Source of the DNA: Ruminococcus sp.
Lineage (GTDB): Bacteria; Bacillota; Clostridia; Oscillospirales; Ruminococcaceae
NCBI GenBank assembly: GCA_016290875.1
Contig: JAEEVL010000004.1
Location: 104,446-168,445 of the forward strand
Length of the DNA: 64,000 bases
Direction: 5' to 3'
The notes under the pieces are model-generated. The model was not told the origin of the DNA. It did no database searches and saw nothing but the letters and a program-made list of their open reading frames with translations. Positions 18,520-27,342 of this stretch are shown here, one piece after another. A program made the translations under genes and the position numbers. Position 1 is the first letter of the stretch. Every line of letters begins with the position of its first letter.

Positions 18520-19686
18520 TTACTCCTTCGGCATTTTCTTCCTGATGTCGTTAAGACGCTCAAGAGCATTTTCGAGAGTCTCGTTCTTCTTTGCATAATG
18601 GAATCTTATATAGCGGTTCTCAGGCTCCTTGAAGAAGCTCGAACCCGGAACAGCTCCTACGCCGACATACTCAGCCAGTTTCTCGCAGAACACAAGATCG
18701 CTCTTATAGCCGAACTCGGAAATATCAAGGAGTATATAGTATGCGCCCTCCGGTACAGTATGCTGTATGCCTATGCGGTCAAGTCCTTTCAGGAAGAGAT
18801 CACGCTTTTCTGTGTACTTGTCCTGGAGCCATTTGTAGTAATCATCACCGAAGCGAAGTCCGGTAACGGCTGCTTCCTGGAGCGGTGCTGCTGCTCCGAC
18901 TGTAAGGAAATCATGCACCTTCTTGACTGTATCTATAATGTGAGGCGGCGCTATAACATAGCCGAGTCGCCAGCCTGTGATAGAATAGGTCTTTGACAGC
19001 GATGAGCAAGAGATAGTTCTCTCCCACATATCAGGCAGACTTGCAAAATAGATGTGCTTATGCGGAGCGTAAACGATATGCTCATATACCTCGTCCGTGA
19101 TAACAAAAGTATCATACTTCTTTGCAAGGTCAGCGATTATCTTTAGTTCATCCAGTGTGAAGACCTTACCGCAGGGATTGGACGGGTTACAGAGGATAAG
19201 AGCCTTCGGGTGCTGTTTGAACGCTGCTTCGAGCACATCAGGATCAAAGCTGAATGCCGGAGGTATGAGCGGAACATATATCGGCTCTGCTCCAGAAAGT
19301 ATGGTATCTGCACCATAGTTCTCATAGAACGGCGAGAATACTATGACCTTGTCACCGGGATTTGTAACAGACATCATAGCTGCCATCATTGCTTCTGTAC
19401 TTCCGCAGGTGACTACTATCTCGCCGTTAGGGTCAATTGGACGTCCCATGAGACGGGACTGCTTCTCAGCAAGTGCTTCACGGAAGTTCTGTGCGCCCCA
19501 TGTGATGGAATACTGGTGAAAATCCTCGCGTGTAACCTCTGCAAGACGGTTGAGGATAGCTTTAGGCGGCTCAAAGTCCGGGAACCCCTGAGAGAGATTC
19601 ACAGCGCCGTATTTATTTGATATTCTCGTCATACGTCTTATGACGGAATCCGTAAAAGTAGCTGTTCTGTTTGAAAGCTCTGGCAT
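18520..19686 (-). CDS. Class I aminotransferase (methionine/aromatic type)
   Basis: 388 residues, PLP fold-type I. The lysine motif is SSLSKTYSITGWRLGY; NPSNPCGKVF, DEVYEH and a C-terminal Arg in NRYIRFHYA are present. The N-terminal NLSQGFPDFEPP is typical of the YbdL/kynurenine aminotransferase group, which accept methionine, glutamine and aromatic amino acids. It interconverts an amino acid and its 2-oxoacid. SD AGGAGG before ATG 19686. The luxS, CoA ligase and oxidoreductase neighbours suggest that 4-methylthio-2-oxobutyrate or an arylpyruvate is the partner (inference). Confidence 0.88.
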   Translation of the reverse strand: MPELSNRTATFTDSVIRRMTRISNKYGAVNLSQGFPDFEPPKAILNRLAEVTREDFHQYSITWGAQNFREALAEKQSRLMGRPIDPNGEIVVTCGSTEAMMAAMMSVTNPGDKVIVFSPFYENYGADTILSGAEPIYVPLIPPAFSFDPDVLEAAFKQHPKALILCNPSNPCGKVFTLDELKIIADLAKKYDTFVITDEVYEHIVYAPHKHIYFASLPDMWERTISCSSLSKTYSITGWRLGYVIAPPHIIDTVKKVHDFLTVGAAAPLQEAAVTGLRFGDDYYKWLQDKYTEKRDLFLKGLDRIGIQHTVPEGAYYILLDISEFGYKSDLVFCEKLAEYVGVGAVPGSSFFKEPENRYIRFHYAKKNETLENALERLNDIRKKMPKE

Positions 19687-19715
19687 AATTTTCCTCCTGA
19701 ATCAGAAAAAGTATA

Positions 19716-19776
19716 GGGGCTGGCGTACCCGACAGCCCTCATTATGTATCACAGGACGTCGAGGACGCCGTCCCCT
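19716..19776. repeat. GC-rich double-hairpin repeat-like element
   Basis: GGGGCTG/CAGCCC (19716-19739) and GGACG.C/G.CGTCC (19754-19776) form two adjacent palindromes of higher G+C than the surroundings, in the leader of the aminotransferase gene. It looks like a REP-type dispersed element. No second copy was seen in the window. Confidence 0.45.
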
Positions 19777-19795
19777 ACGGTTTTGTAGTGTTTAT

Positions 19796-19824
19796 ATTAT
19801 ATCACTATCAGATAGAGTAGTCAA
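19796..19824 (-). promoter_or_regulatory. Promoter of aminotransferase-luxS
   Basis: TTGACT (19824-19819), 17 nt, TATAAT (19801-19796), overlapping the 3' end of the PaaK gene. Confidence 0.7.
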
Positions 19825-21148
19825 TCTTTCTTTCGTCGATAACTCTTCTTGACTTGTGCTCGGAACGTGTATTCAGTCCGCCGTCGGGGTGAACTATTAC
19901 CTTTGCAGGCTTAACACCGGTACGAGCCTTGAGTGCTGCACTGATCTGCTCTGCAACCTCATCATCGCTCTTAGTGTTATCAGCAGTCTTTTCTATCTCA
20001 ACTGCATACTTGTTTGTGAAATCCTTCTCGAAGATACGGATGAGATACTCACCGGTTATACCGCTCTGCTCACGAATAACAGCTTCGATATCACTCGGGA
20101 ATACGTTAACAGCTGAAACGATGAACATATCATCCTTTCTGCCGAGGATATGTATTCTTCCGTGTGTACGTCCGCACTTGCAGGGTGTGATGTCGATGCG
20201 TCCGATGTCGCCTGTCTTGAATCTGATGAGCGGACGAGCGTGCTTTCTGAGAGTTGTGAACACGAGCTCACCTGTCTGACCGGGCTCAAGAACTTCGCCT
20301 GTGTGAATATCTACTGTTTCAACGAGAATGTGGTTCTCAGCGATGTGAAGACCGTCGTGGTATTCGCACTGTGCAGCGCAGGCACCGAAAATATCAGACA
20401 GACCGTAGAAGTCATATACCTCAGCGCCCCAAAGGTCTTCGATAGCCTTTCTTGTAGCGTCGATAGAACCGCCAAGCTCACCTGCAACGATGATCTTCTT
20501 GATATTGAAATCCTTTTTCGGATCATATCCTGCCTTAACTGCCTTCTCACCGAGCTGCCAAGCGTAGGAAGGTGAAGTCCAGATAACAGTAGGCTGATAT
20601 GTCTTAAGGATGAAGAGGAGTCTCTCGCTCGGGAGAGTACCGCCCCAGATACATAATGCACCAAGGTTCTGTGCACCGATTACGTCAGGTCCGCCAACGT
20701 AGAGTGAGAAGTTGAGGGCGTGAACGTAACGGTCATTCGGTCTCATACCGATCTGCCAGAACCAGCGGCTCTCTGTATCCTGGAACTCATCGAAGTCCTT
20801 CTTGGTGAATGGGCTCATTGTCGGAACACCTGTTGAACCTGATGATGTTGAAATGAATACAACTTCCTCCTCCGGAACTGCTGCAAGTTCGCCAAGGAAA
20901 GACCCTACGCCCTGTGTATCACGCTGTGTCTTCTTGTTGATGAAGGGGAACTTCTCAATGTCCTTGAGTGTCTTGATGTCCTCGGGCTTGACTCCTGCTT
21001 CATCGAATGAACGCTTGTAGTAAGGTGCATTGTCGTATGCAAACTTTACGATCTCCTTGAGATCCTCAAGCTGTCTCTTTTCCAATTCCGCACGGGGAAG
21101 AGTCTCAAGCTCTTCATTCCAGAATTTGTTATTGATATCTCTGCTCAT
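19808..21148 (-). CDS. PaaK-type (aryl)acetate-CoA ligase
   Basis: 446 residues, the usual length of phenylacetate-CoA ligases. The ATP-binding motif is SSGSTGVPT; FYGLSDIFG and a C-terminal GRKDDM are present. The reaction is acid + ATP + CoA to acyl-CoA, or the reverse with energy gain. In archaea and anaerobes this family pairs with 2-oxoacid:ferredoxin oxidoreductases, whose four subunits lie immediately upstream. Family is sure; the acid is not. SD GGAGG before ATG 21148. Its own promoter (21199-21228) shares the upstream element found at three other loci in the window. Confidence 0.88.
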   Translation of the reverse strand: MSRDINNKFWNEELETLPRAELEKRQLEDLKEIVKFAYDNAPYYKRSFDEAGVKPEDIKTLKDIEKFPFINKKTQRDTQGVGSFLGELAAVPEEEVVFISTSSGSTGVPTMSPFTKKDFDEFQDTESRWFWQIGMRPNDRYVHALNFSLYVGGPDVIGAQNLGALCIWGGTLPSERLLFILKTYQPTVIWTSPSYAWQLGEKAVKAGYDPKKDFNIKKIIVAGELGGSIDATRKAIEDLWGAEVYDFYGLSDIFGACAAQCEYHDGLHIAENHILVETVDIHTGEVLEPGQTGELVFTTLRKHARPLIRFKTGDIGRIDITPCKCGRTHGRIHILGRKDDMFIVSAVNVFPSDIEAVIREQSGITGEYLIRIFEKDFTNKYAVEIEKTADNTKSDDEVAEQISAALKARTGVKPAKVIVHPDGGLNTRSEHKSRRVIDERKIDYSI

Positions 21149-21198
21149 TGTATTTATCCTCCGTATTCATATATTTCATATTTGTTTGGTATGTTTAT

Positions 21199-21268
21199 AT
21201 TATACATCCTCTTTTCGGATTTGTCCAATACCAAAGGATTATGATGAGTTATAAGCTATTCTTATAAC
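21199..21268 (-). promoter_or_regulatory. Shared sulfur-type promoter B (PaaK gene)
   Basis: -35 TTGGAC (21228-21223), 18 nt, TATAAT (21204-21199). Inverted repeat GTTATAAG/CTTATAAC with a 5-nt spacer at 21248-21268 is centred at about -66 and overlaps the stop of the upstream gene. The segment just before the -35 reads ATAATCCTTTGGTATTGGAC, nearly as at 31.43 kb. Confidence 0.8.
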
Positions 21269-22155
21269 TCGAAAGTCCTGTTTATATATTCCCACTTCTT
21301 GTCGCGGGAAGCTGTTATTATCTGTATATCGTCATCTGTAAGGTGCTTGAAACGTCCCTGCTTTTTCAGATATGCTTCAACACTTGAAAACTCCTTAGGC
21401 TTGTAGTTGAGCTTGAATGTGCCGTTTTCATACTCAGCAAGATACCACAGTCCGCTCTCGACTACTTCCTTCGCAATCTCGACAGTCTGATCCGGAGCTA
21501 CGCCCCAGCCTGTCGGACACGGTGCAATAACGTGGATGTACTTTGTTCCCTTTATCTGTGAAGCTTTCTTCACCTTTGCGATAAAATCAGGGATATTGCC
21601 GATGCTCGCAGTTGCTGCATAGGGAATATCGTGTGCAGCAGCTATCTCGAACATATTCTTCTTGTTGTGGAGATTTCCGTGTATATTTGAGCCGGCAGGA
21701 GTCGTTGTTGTCTTTGCACCGAAAGGTGTAAGACCGCTCTTCTGTATACCGGTGTTCATATATGCTTCGTTGTCGTAGCAGATGTAGATGATGTTGTCAT
21801 TGCGGTCAATAGCGCCTGAAAGCGCCTGTATGCCGATATCGGCAGTACCGCCGTCACCTGCGAAGCCAACGGCTGTGAAGTCCTTGAATCCTCTTGCACG
21901 TAGACCTGCCTCAACGCCTGTGAGCATAGAAGCTGTTCCTGCAAAGGTGGAGATTATCGAGTTGTTTGAGAAGCACAGCTGCGGGAAATTAAAGCCTACC
22001 GCAGACATACAGCCTGCCGGAAGAACTGACACTGCATTCGGACCGAGGACTTTGAGCGCTGCTCTTACTGCGAGACTTCCGCCGCAGCCTGCACAAGCCT
22101 TGTGTCCGTAGAAAAACTCCTCACGGGAAATACTCTCTGCGACCTTATTTGCCAT
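21262..22155 (-). CDS. 2-oxoacid:ferredoxin oxidoreductase, beta (TPP) subunit
   Basis: 297 residues. TPP-binding segment GDGGTADIG and cluster-type cysteines in HKACAGCGGS near the N-terminus. The beta subunit binds thiamine diphosphate and, with the alpha, gamma and delta subunits encoded upstream, interconverts a 2-oxoacid + CoA and acyl-CoA + CO2 using ferredoxin. Start at ATG 22155, 8 nt after AGGAGG; GTG 22164 would touch the SD. It overlaps the alpha gene by 11 nt. Confidence 0.88.
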   Translation of the reverse strand: MANKVAESISREEFFYGHKACAGCGGSLAVRAALKVLGPNAVSVLPAGCMSAVGFNFPQLCFSNNSIISTFAGTASMLTGVEAGLRARGFKDFTAVGFAGDGGTADIGIQALSGAIDRNDNIIYICYDNEAYMNTGIQKSGLTPFGAKTTTTPAGSNIHGNLHNKKNMFEIAAAHDIPYAATASIGNIPDFIAKVKKASQIKGTKYIHVIAPCPTGWGVAPDQTVEIAKEVVESGLWYLAEYENGTFKLNYKPKEFSSVEAYLKKQGRFKHLTDDDIQIITASRDKKWEYINRTFEL

Positions 22156-23317
22156 TGTCCTCACCTCCTATGCCTATGAAATTGACACTGTCTGTTCCGT
22201 TGATAATGTCATTATAGATATTTTCTATATCTCCGGCAGAAATGTTTCTTCCGCCAAGTCCGCCGATGAAATTGTATCCGCTAACATTCACACCAGCCTT
22301 TTTCAGGGCTGAGTTGACATTTGTGAATACTGTTCCTTCATTTCCGAAGCTGATGTCCTTTTCAAGAACCGCATATGCCTTTGCATTACGGAGAACTTCA
22401 GCTATCTCTGCATTCGGGAAAGGTCTCATATAGCGTATACGCACAACGCCAGCCTTAACTCCGCTCTCACGAAGCTTATCTGCTGTCTCGCGGCAGAGAC
22501 CTGCAATACTTCCAAGCGTAACGATGATGTATTCAGCATCATCTGTGCGGTATTTCTCGATAAGTCCACTGTACTCTCTGCCGAATATCTCAGCAAATTC
22601 CTTTTCGGTTTCGTTTATGACATCTCTTGCAGCAAGGATACCTTCATGCTCCTTGAACTTGAATATGTAGTTCGTGTCAGGGCCGGCTGAGAAAGCCATA
22701 TTCTTCGGGTTATCAAAATCTATGCGGTTATCAGTCTCATATGCAGGCAGGAACTTGTCTGCCTGTTCACGCTCGGGGATATCGACTGTCTCATATGTAT
22801 GTGTGAGAACAAAGCCGTCGAGATTAGCCATATACGGCGTTGAAACTCTCTTGTCCTCTGCTATTTTATAGCTCATGAGCGCAAGATCAAGAGCTTCCTG
22901 TGCATTCTCCGCATAAGCCTGTATCCAGCCGCTGTCGAGCTGTGAAAGACTGTCTCTCTGATCACCGTAGATGTTCCACGGAAGAGCTGTGGAACGGTCG
23001 GCATTCATCATAACTATCGGAAAACGTCCGCCCGATGCATAGTAGAGACATTCTGCCATATAAAGCAGTCCCTGTGATGAAGTTGCCGTGAAAGCTCTTG
23101 CGCCTGCGGCACTTGCACCTATTGCACATGAGAGAGCAGAATGCTCTGATTCAACGTGTACGTATTCAGCACTGAGACTGCCGTCCTCCACCATTTCTGA
23201 GAGTCGCTCAACAACTATGGTCTGAGGAGTTATAGGATAAGCTGATATGACCTGCGGACACGCAAGGCGTATGCCCTCAGCAAATGCTTCGTTGCCTGAT
23301 AAGAATTTCTTGCTCAT
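22145..23317 (-). CDS. 2-oxoacid:ferredoxin oxidoreductase, alpha subunit
   Basis: 390 residues. The start reads MSKKFLSGNEAFAEG with the family's SAYPITPQT and HVESEHSALSCAIGASAAGAR. It forms the catalytic core with beta. ATG 23317 has GGAG 5 nt upstream; it overlaps the delta gene by 4 nt. The four-gene order gamma-delta-alpha-beta is that of pyruvate/2-oxoisovalerate (Por/Vor) enzymes, so a branched, methylthio- or aryl-2-oxoacid is possible. Specificity is unresolved. Confidence 0.88.
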   Translation of the reverse strand: MSKKFLSGNEAFAEGIRLACPQVISAYPITPQTIVVERLSEMVEDGSLSAEYVHVESEHSALSCAIGASAAGARAFTATSSQGLLYMAECLYYASGGRFPIVMMNADRSTALPWNIYGDQRDSLSQLDSGWIQAYAENAQEALDLALMSYKIAEDKRVSTPYMANLDGFVLTHTYETVDIPEREQADKFLPAYETDNRIDFDNPKNMAFSAGPDTNYIFKFKEHEGILAARDVINETEKEFAEIFGREYSGLIEKYRTDDAEYIIVTLGSIAGLCRETADKLRESGVKAGVVRIRYMRPFPNAEIAEVLRNAKAYAVLEKDISFGNEGTVFTNVNSALKKAGVNVSGYNFIGGLGGRNISAGDIENIYNDIINGTDSVNFIGIGGEDNGK

Positions 23318-23607
23318 TTGCGCTCCGCCTCCATTTCTATCGCACCTATTCTGCATATTTTAGCACATATTCCACAGCCTTTGCAGAAATCGTAATCTAT
23401 TACAGCCTTTCCTTCGGCTATTGAGATAACTCCGTCCGGACAGTAAAGATAACACTGCTCACAGCCGACGCATTTGTTTGTACTGATAACTGGTCTGATG
23501 CTGCGCCAGCCGCTGTTCACGGTAGTGAGATATCCGGCTTCAAACGATGTATTTTCAGGGACTTCGTCAAATGTGAAGTCCTTCTTTTCTCTTACGTAAG
23601 GTCTCAC
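23314..23607 (-). CDS. 2-oxoacid:ferredoxin oxidoreductase, delta (2x[4Fe-4S]) subunit
   Basis: 97 residues with two ferredoxin cluster motifs, CVGCEQCYLYCP and CKGCGICAKIC, which pass electrons between the core and free ferredoxin. It overlaps the alpha gene downstream and the gamma gene upstream by 4 nt each, so the four subunits are translationally coupled. Confidence 0.92.
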   Translation of the reverse strand: MRPYVREKKDFTFDEVPENTSFEAGYLTTVNSGWRSIRPVISTNKCVGCEQCYLYCPDGVISIAEGKAVIDYDFCKGCGICAKICRIGAIEMEAERK

Positions 23608-24143
23608 TTTGCCACCTCCTGAACAGCCTTCTGAAGAGCGTTGATATTACGCTCCTGTATCTTACTGGGCATATATCCCTTGATAGCTGCGACTGCATTT
23701 TCAACAGTTACTATTCCAGAAATACCTACCAGCAGACCAAGCATTATCGTGTTTGCAGTAGGAAGTCTGAATTCAGCTGCTATGCTGTCTGCATCAAATG
23801 TAAGAGCACCGTCGATCTCCTTTTTGGAGTTGACTATTATCTTTCCCGTGCTTTTCAGAAGTCCTCTGAGCTGTGGAGTATACAGCGTATCATCAATGAT
23901 AACGATGTAATCAGCCTTTTCGGTCTGACTCCTGTCAGCGACCGGCTTTGTATCGAGTTTAGTGAACGCTCTTACTGGAGCACCGCGGCGTTCAGGACCG
24001 AACGACGGAAAAGCAAGTGCATATTTGTTATCGTCATCTATGGTATGAGCTGCACCAAGCAGCTTTGCGGCTGTAAATGCTCCCTGACCTCCGCGTCCAA
24101 GCCAGAGTATCTCTTTAAGCTCTGTATTGTTACTATTCGCCAT
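23604..24143 (-). CDS. 2-oxoacid:ferredoxin oxidoreductase, gamma subunit
   Basis: 179 residues of the Por/Vor gamma family: LWLGRGGQGAFTAAKLL near the N-terminus and FPSFGPERRGAPVRAF at about 45-60. First gene of the four-subunit operon, ATG 24143 behind TAGGAG. The operon promoter is at 24175-24243 and carries the shared LysR-type element. Confidence 0.92.
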   Translation of the reverse strand: MANSNNTELKEILWLGRGGQGAFTAAKLLGAAHTIDDDNKYALAFPSFGPERRGAPVRAFTKLDTKPVADRSQTEKADYIVIIDDTLYTPQLRGLLKSTGKIIVNSKKEIDGALTFDADSIAAEFRLPTANTIMLGLLVGISGIVTVENAVAAIKGYMPSKIQERNINALQKAVQEVAK

Positions 24144-24174
24144 AGCAATTCTCCTATCAATTTGGTATGAATTA

Positions 24175-24243
24175 ATTATACCCCTGTTTTCGATATATGT
24201 CCAATACGAAAGTGCTATCCTCAGTTATAGATATCATCTATAA
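24175..24243 (-). promoter_or_regulatory. Shared sulfur-type promoter C (oxidoreductase operon)
   Basis: -35 TTGGAC (24204-24199), 18 nt, TATAAT (24180-24175). Inverted repeat TTATAGA-N5-TCTATAA at 24225-24243 is centred at about -66. CATACCAAAT follows the -10, as at promoters B and D. Confidence 0.8.
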
Positions 24244-25155
24244 TCAATCGAATAATCCTGTGCTGAAATAGCGGTCTCCACGGTCAGGGAAAACTGTTAC
24301 GATATTGCCCTTCGCACCGCTCCTGACCAGCTTGAGTACAGCTGCCATAGCCGCACCTGATGATGAACCGGCTATGATGCCCTCAGTCTTTGCAAGGAGA
24401 CGGGCAGTCTCAAAAGCTTCCTCGTCGTTTACCTTGATAACGGAGTCAACAAGCTTCATGTCCATTGTCTCAGCTATGAAGTCATTACCGATGCCTTCAA
24501 TATTGTAGTCTGAGTGCTCACCGCCGCCCATTGTCGAGCCGACAGGATCAGCAAGTATTCCCTTTGCAGAAGGAACTCTTTCCTTGATATAGCGTAGTAT
24601 TCCGGTATATGTTCCACCGCTGCCTGCACCTGCCACAACATAGTCTATCTTACCGTCAAGATCCTCATATATCTCTCTGCCGGTAGTCTCATAGTGAGCG
24701 AGCGGATTGCTCTGATTCTTGAACTGCTCCAGTGAGATAGAGCCGGGGATCTGTGACTTTATCTCCTCTGCCTTTCTGACCGCTCCGAGCATTCCCTCCT
24801 CACGGGGAGTGTTCACTACTTCCGCACCGAGAGCACGGAGAAGCGATTGCTTCTCAGTCGAGAATTTTGTAGGCACTACAAATATTATCTTATATCCGCG
24901 GTTGAGTGCGGCAAACGCTATTCCAAGACCTGTATTTCCGGCAGTAGCTTCGACGATAGTGCCCCCCTTGCTGAGAAGTCCGCGCTTCTCAGCGTCATTT
25001 ATCATATAAAGACCAGTACGGTCCTTAACGCTTCCGGACGGATTGTAGAGTTCCAGCTTTGCGAAGATGTTCACACCGTCCTCAGAAACTGTATTTCCGA
25101 GTCTCACCAGCGGAGTATTGCCGATAAGCGCCTGCATTGAATCATAGTATCTCAT
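24244..25155 (-). CDS. cysK: Cysteine synthase (or cystathionine beta-synthase-like)
   Basis: 303 residues, PLP fold-type II. The lysine lies in NPSGSVKDR; the phosphate loop GSGGT and substrate loop EATAGNTG are present. It makes cysteine from O-acetylserine and sulfide. In Firmicutes that pair it with a gamma-lyase (MccA-MccB), it may instead make cystathionine from O-acetylserine and homocysteine. The CGS/lyase gene 10 nt upstream and luxS at 18 kb make the second role plausible. ATG 25155 has a GGGA SD. Confidence 0.9.
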   Translation of the reverse strand: MRYYDSMQALIGNTPLVRLGNTVSEDGVNIFAKLELYNPSGSVKDRTGLYMINDAEKRGLLSKGGTIVEATAGNTGLGIAFAALNRGYKIIFVVPTKFSTEKQSLLRALGAEVVNTPREEGMLGAVRKAEEIKSQIPGSISLEQFKNQSNPLAHYETTGREIYEDLDGKIDYVVAGAGSGGTYTGILRYIKERVPSAKGILADPVGSTMGGGEHSDYNIEGIGNDFIAETMDMKLVDSVIKVNDEEAFETARLLAKTEGIIAGSSSGAAMAAVLKLVRSGAKGNIVTVFPDRGDRYFSTGLFD

Positions 25156-25165
25156 AATCGTTCCC

Positions 25166-26326
25166 TCACTTGATCTCAGCTTTTTCGATAGCCTGTGCTA
25201 TATCTGCAAGAATATCCTCGATATTCTCGATACCGGTCGATAGACGGATCAGACCGTCTGTAATGCCGACCTTCTTGCGAATGTCAGCAGGAATAGATGC
25301 GTGAGTCATAGTTGCAGGGTGGCATACGAGCGACTCAACACCGCCAAGGCTCTCAGCGAGAGAAACAAGCTCAAGGCTCTCAAAGAATACGCGGATATCA
25401 TAATTCTCATGAAGCTCAAATGATATCATAACACCGCCGTTCTTAGCCTGTCTGCGGTTTACTGCAAAACCCTGTGCGCTTTCGAGACCGGGATAGTATA
25501 CATTTTTTACGGCCTTATGAGTGCTGAGAAATTCAGCAGCCTTTTCAGCATTGTAAACGTGTCTGTCCATACGTACAGCAAGAGTCTTGATACCCCTGAT
25601 AAGCAGGAACGAATCAAACGGTCCGAGGACTCCTCCGGTGGAATTCTGAATGAAAGCTATCTTCTCGGCAAGTTCTTTTGAATTCACAACTGCAAGTCCG
25701 GAAACAACGTCGCTGTGTCCTCCGAGGTACTTTGTAGCGCTGTGAACAACTATATCAGCACCGAGCTCAAGCGGCTTCTGAAGATATGGAGTCATAAACG
25801 TATTATCAACGATAACAAGAAGTCCGTGCTTGTGTGAAACCTCAGCAACTGCCTTTATGTCTGTAACAGTCATGAGAGGATTTGCAGGGCTCTCGATGAT
25901 GACAGCCTTGACGTCTTCAGTTATCTGACTCTCAAAAACGCTGAGATCTGTTGTATCAGCGATAGTATAGTTTATTGAGAAATGATCGAATACCTTATCG
26001 AGGAGACGGAATGTTCCGCCGTAAACATTGCTGGAAATTAGAACTCTGTCACCGCTGTGGAGCAGACTGAGAACTGCTGTAAGAGCTGCCATACCGGAAG
26101 CAAATGCAAATCCGGCTACACCGCCCTCAAGCTCAGCGATGAGAGCTTCAAGAGCCTCACGGGTGGGATTGCCTGTGCGCGAATACTCATAGCCGCGCAT
26201 CTTTCCAAGGCCGTCCTGCTTATATGTTGAAGTCTGATATATCGGGATATTAACAGCGCCTGTGCGTTCATCAATGGAGATACCTCCGTGGATAAGTGCT
26301 GTTTCTGTATTCTTGAATGTACTCAT
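25166..26326 (-). CDS. Cystathionine gamma-synthase/gamma-lyase family enzyme
   Basis: 386 residues, Cys/Met-metabolism PLP family (MetB/MccB). Motifs: YEYSRTGNPTR, FASGMAA, DNTFMTPYLQKPLELGADIVVHSATKYLGGH with the PLP lysine. CGS, CGL and O-acetylhomocysteine enzymes are too alike to separate by eye. Beside CysK, reverse transsulfuration (MccB) is a fair guess. SD AAAGGAG before ATG 26326. A palindrome at 26349-26364 lies just upstream in the operon. Upstream attenuation at 27.3 kb would control it too. Confidence 0.9.
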   Translation of the reverse strand: MSTFKNTETALIHGGISIDERTGAVNIPIYQTSTYKQDGLGKMRGYEYSRTGNPTREALEALIAELEGGVAGFAFASGMAALTAVLSLLHSGDRVLISSNVYGGTFRLLDKVFDHFSINYTIADTTDLSVFESQITEDVKAVIIESPANPLMTVTDIKAVAEVSHKHGLLVIVDNTFMTPYLQKPLELGADIVVHSATKYLGGHSDVVSGLAVVNSKELAEKIAFIQNSTGGVLGPFDSFLLIRGIKTLAVRMDRHVYNAEKAAEFLSTHKAVKNVYYPGLESAQGFAVNRRQAKNGGVMISFELHENYDIRVFFESLELVSLAESLGGVESLVCHPATMTHASIPADIRKKVGITDGLIRLSTGIENIEDILADIAQAIEKAEIK

Positions 26327-26348
26327 GATAATTCTCCTTTGTAAATAT

Positions 26349-26364
26349 GTCCCTATAGGGATAC
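26349..26364. promoter_or_regulatory. Palindrome of Rrf2/CymR type before the CGS gene
   Basis: GTCCCTATAGGGATAC fits AT-N-CCTATAGG-N-AT, also seen at 31411-31424 and, with one change, at 27466-27480. All three lie upstream of sulfur genes. Assignment to an Rrf2-family cysteine regulator is inference. Confidence 0.45.
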
Positions 26365-26371
26365 TGATGTT

Positions 26372-27268
26372 TTATTCATAGTCATAGCCTGCGGTGTAGG
26401 TCGCCGATATCAGGCTGACGTTTTCAAATGCTTTCAAGCCGTCCTGTCTGCCGTCAAAGTATTCTCTCTGAACTTTTTCGGGCGGCATATATGTGTCTAT
26501 CTGGAAACCGAGCGAGTAGAGCGCACGGGAAACTTCGTTGTAATCAAATCCACCGCGCATGACCTCGCCGAGTGCTTCTGTTATCTCTTCAAGTTTAGCA
26601 ACTCTTCTCGGGAAGTCGCCTGTTTTTATTGGGTAATCAAAGACAAGCTCGCTGCCGAGTGCCGAAAGCTCCGACATCTGTCTGAGCGTATCCGTGAACA
26701 CGTCAAGAGTGAGATAATAGGAAACTCCGAGTATGCTGAAGAAAGTCTTCTTTTCTGGATCAAAGCCGGCTGCAATGAGTTTGTCGCACATTCGCTCCTT
26801 CTCAAAGTCAACAGATACATAGTGAACATTTTTGCGGATATTCCATTCAAGCTCCCTGATCTTATCAAGCTTGTAGCGCTGCGTATCGGGGTGGTCTATC
26901 TCGAATATCTCGATGTTTTCATTGTCATTTCTGAATGCGAACGTATCAGAACCTGCACCGCATATCACGTACTGTATCTTATCGTTTTCAGCAGCAAAAT
27001 CAGCAAGTCTGCTCTCATTGAAGTGTATGCGCGAGAGTGGTATGGGAGCAAAGTATTCGCTGATGATCTCTTCAGTATCCTCACGTGAAAAGTGCTGTGA
27101 ACCGTCGAGTCCTTCGCTTATCAGCTCATAAATACTGCTGTATTCTTCCTTGCCGAGCATATCGTAGGCAAGGTAATCGTCATAAATCTTCTGACGTGCT
27201 GTGTTCGAGTGCCATGCTCTCACAAAAGCACATATCTTAGCGGTTACGCTTTCTCTTTCATCGACCAT
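26372..27268 (-). CDS. Class I SAM methyltransferase, LCMT/PPM1-like
   Basis: 298 residues of the leucine carboxyl methyltransferase/TcmP family: the SAM loop VICGAGSDTFAFR and the acidic IFEIDHPDTQRYK are present. The methyl acceptor is unknown. ATG 27268 has GGAGG 7 nt upstream. The longer frame (to 27322) is rejected because it runs through an intrinsic terminator. First structural gene after the Cys-rich leader peptide and attenuator, followed by the CGS and CysK genes. Confidence 0.85.
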   Translation of the reverse strand: MVDERESVTAKICAFVRAWHSNTARQKIYDDYLAYDMLGKEEYSSIYELISEGLDGSQHFSREDTEEIISEYFAPIPLSRIHFNESRLADFAAENDKIQYVICGAGSDTFAFRNDNENIEIFEIDHPDTQRYKLDKIRELEWNIRKNVHYVSVDFEKERMCDKLIAAGFDPEKKTFFSILGVSYYLTLDVFTDTLRQMSELSALGSELVFDYPIKTGDFPRRVAKLEEITEALGEVMRGGFDYNEVSRALYSLGFQIDTYMPPEKVQREYFDGRQDGLKAFENVSLISATYTAGYDYE

Positions 27269-27280
27269 GATTTCCTCCGT

Positions 27281-27323
27281 AAAAATAAAAAATGCGCAGA
27301 ATGCAAAACGCATACTACGCACA
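27281..27323 (-). terminator. Attenuator terminator between Cys-rich leader and methyltransferase
   Basis: 13-bp stem with one mismatch (minus-strand arms 27322-27310 and 27304-27292, loop GTTTT) followed by TTTTTTATTTTT. It starts about 20 nt after the leader stop codon and ends just before the methyltransferase SD. Confidence 0.85.
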
Positions 27324-27342
27324 CGAATAAACTCTTTGATGT

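Noticed and set aside
27269..27322. N-terminal extension of the LCMT-like methyltransferase
   Set aside because: It would be encoded by the terminator hairpin; ATG 27268 has GGAGG at the right distance.
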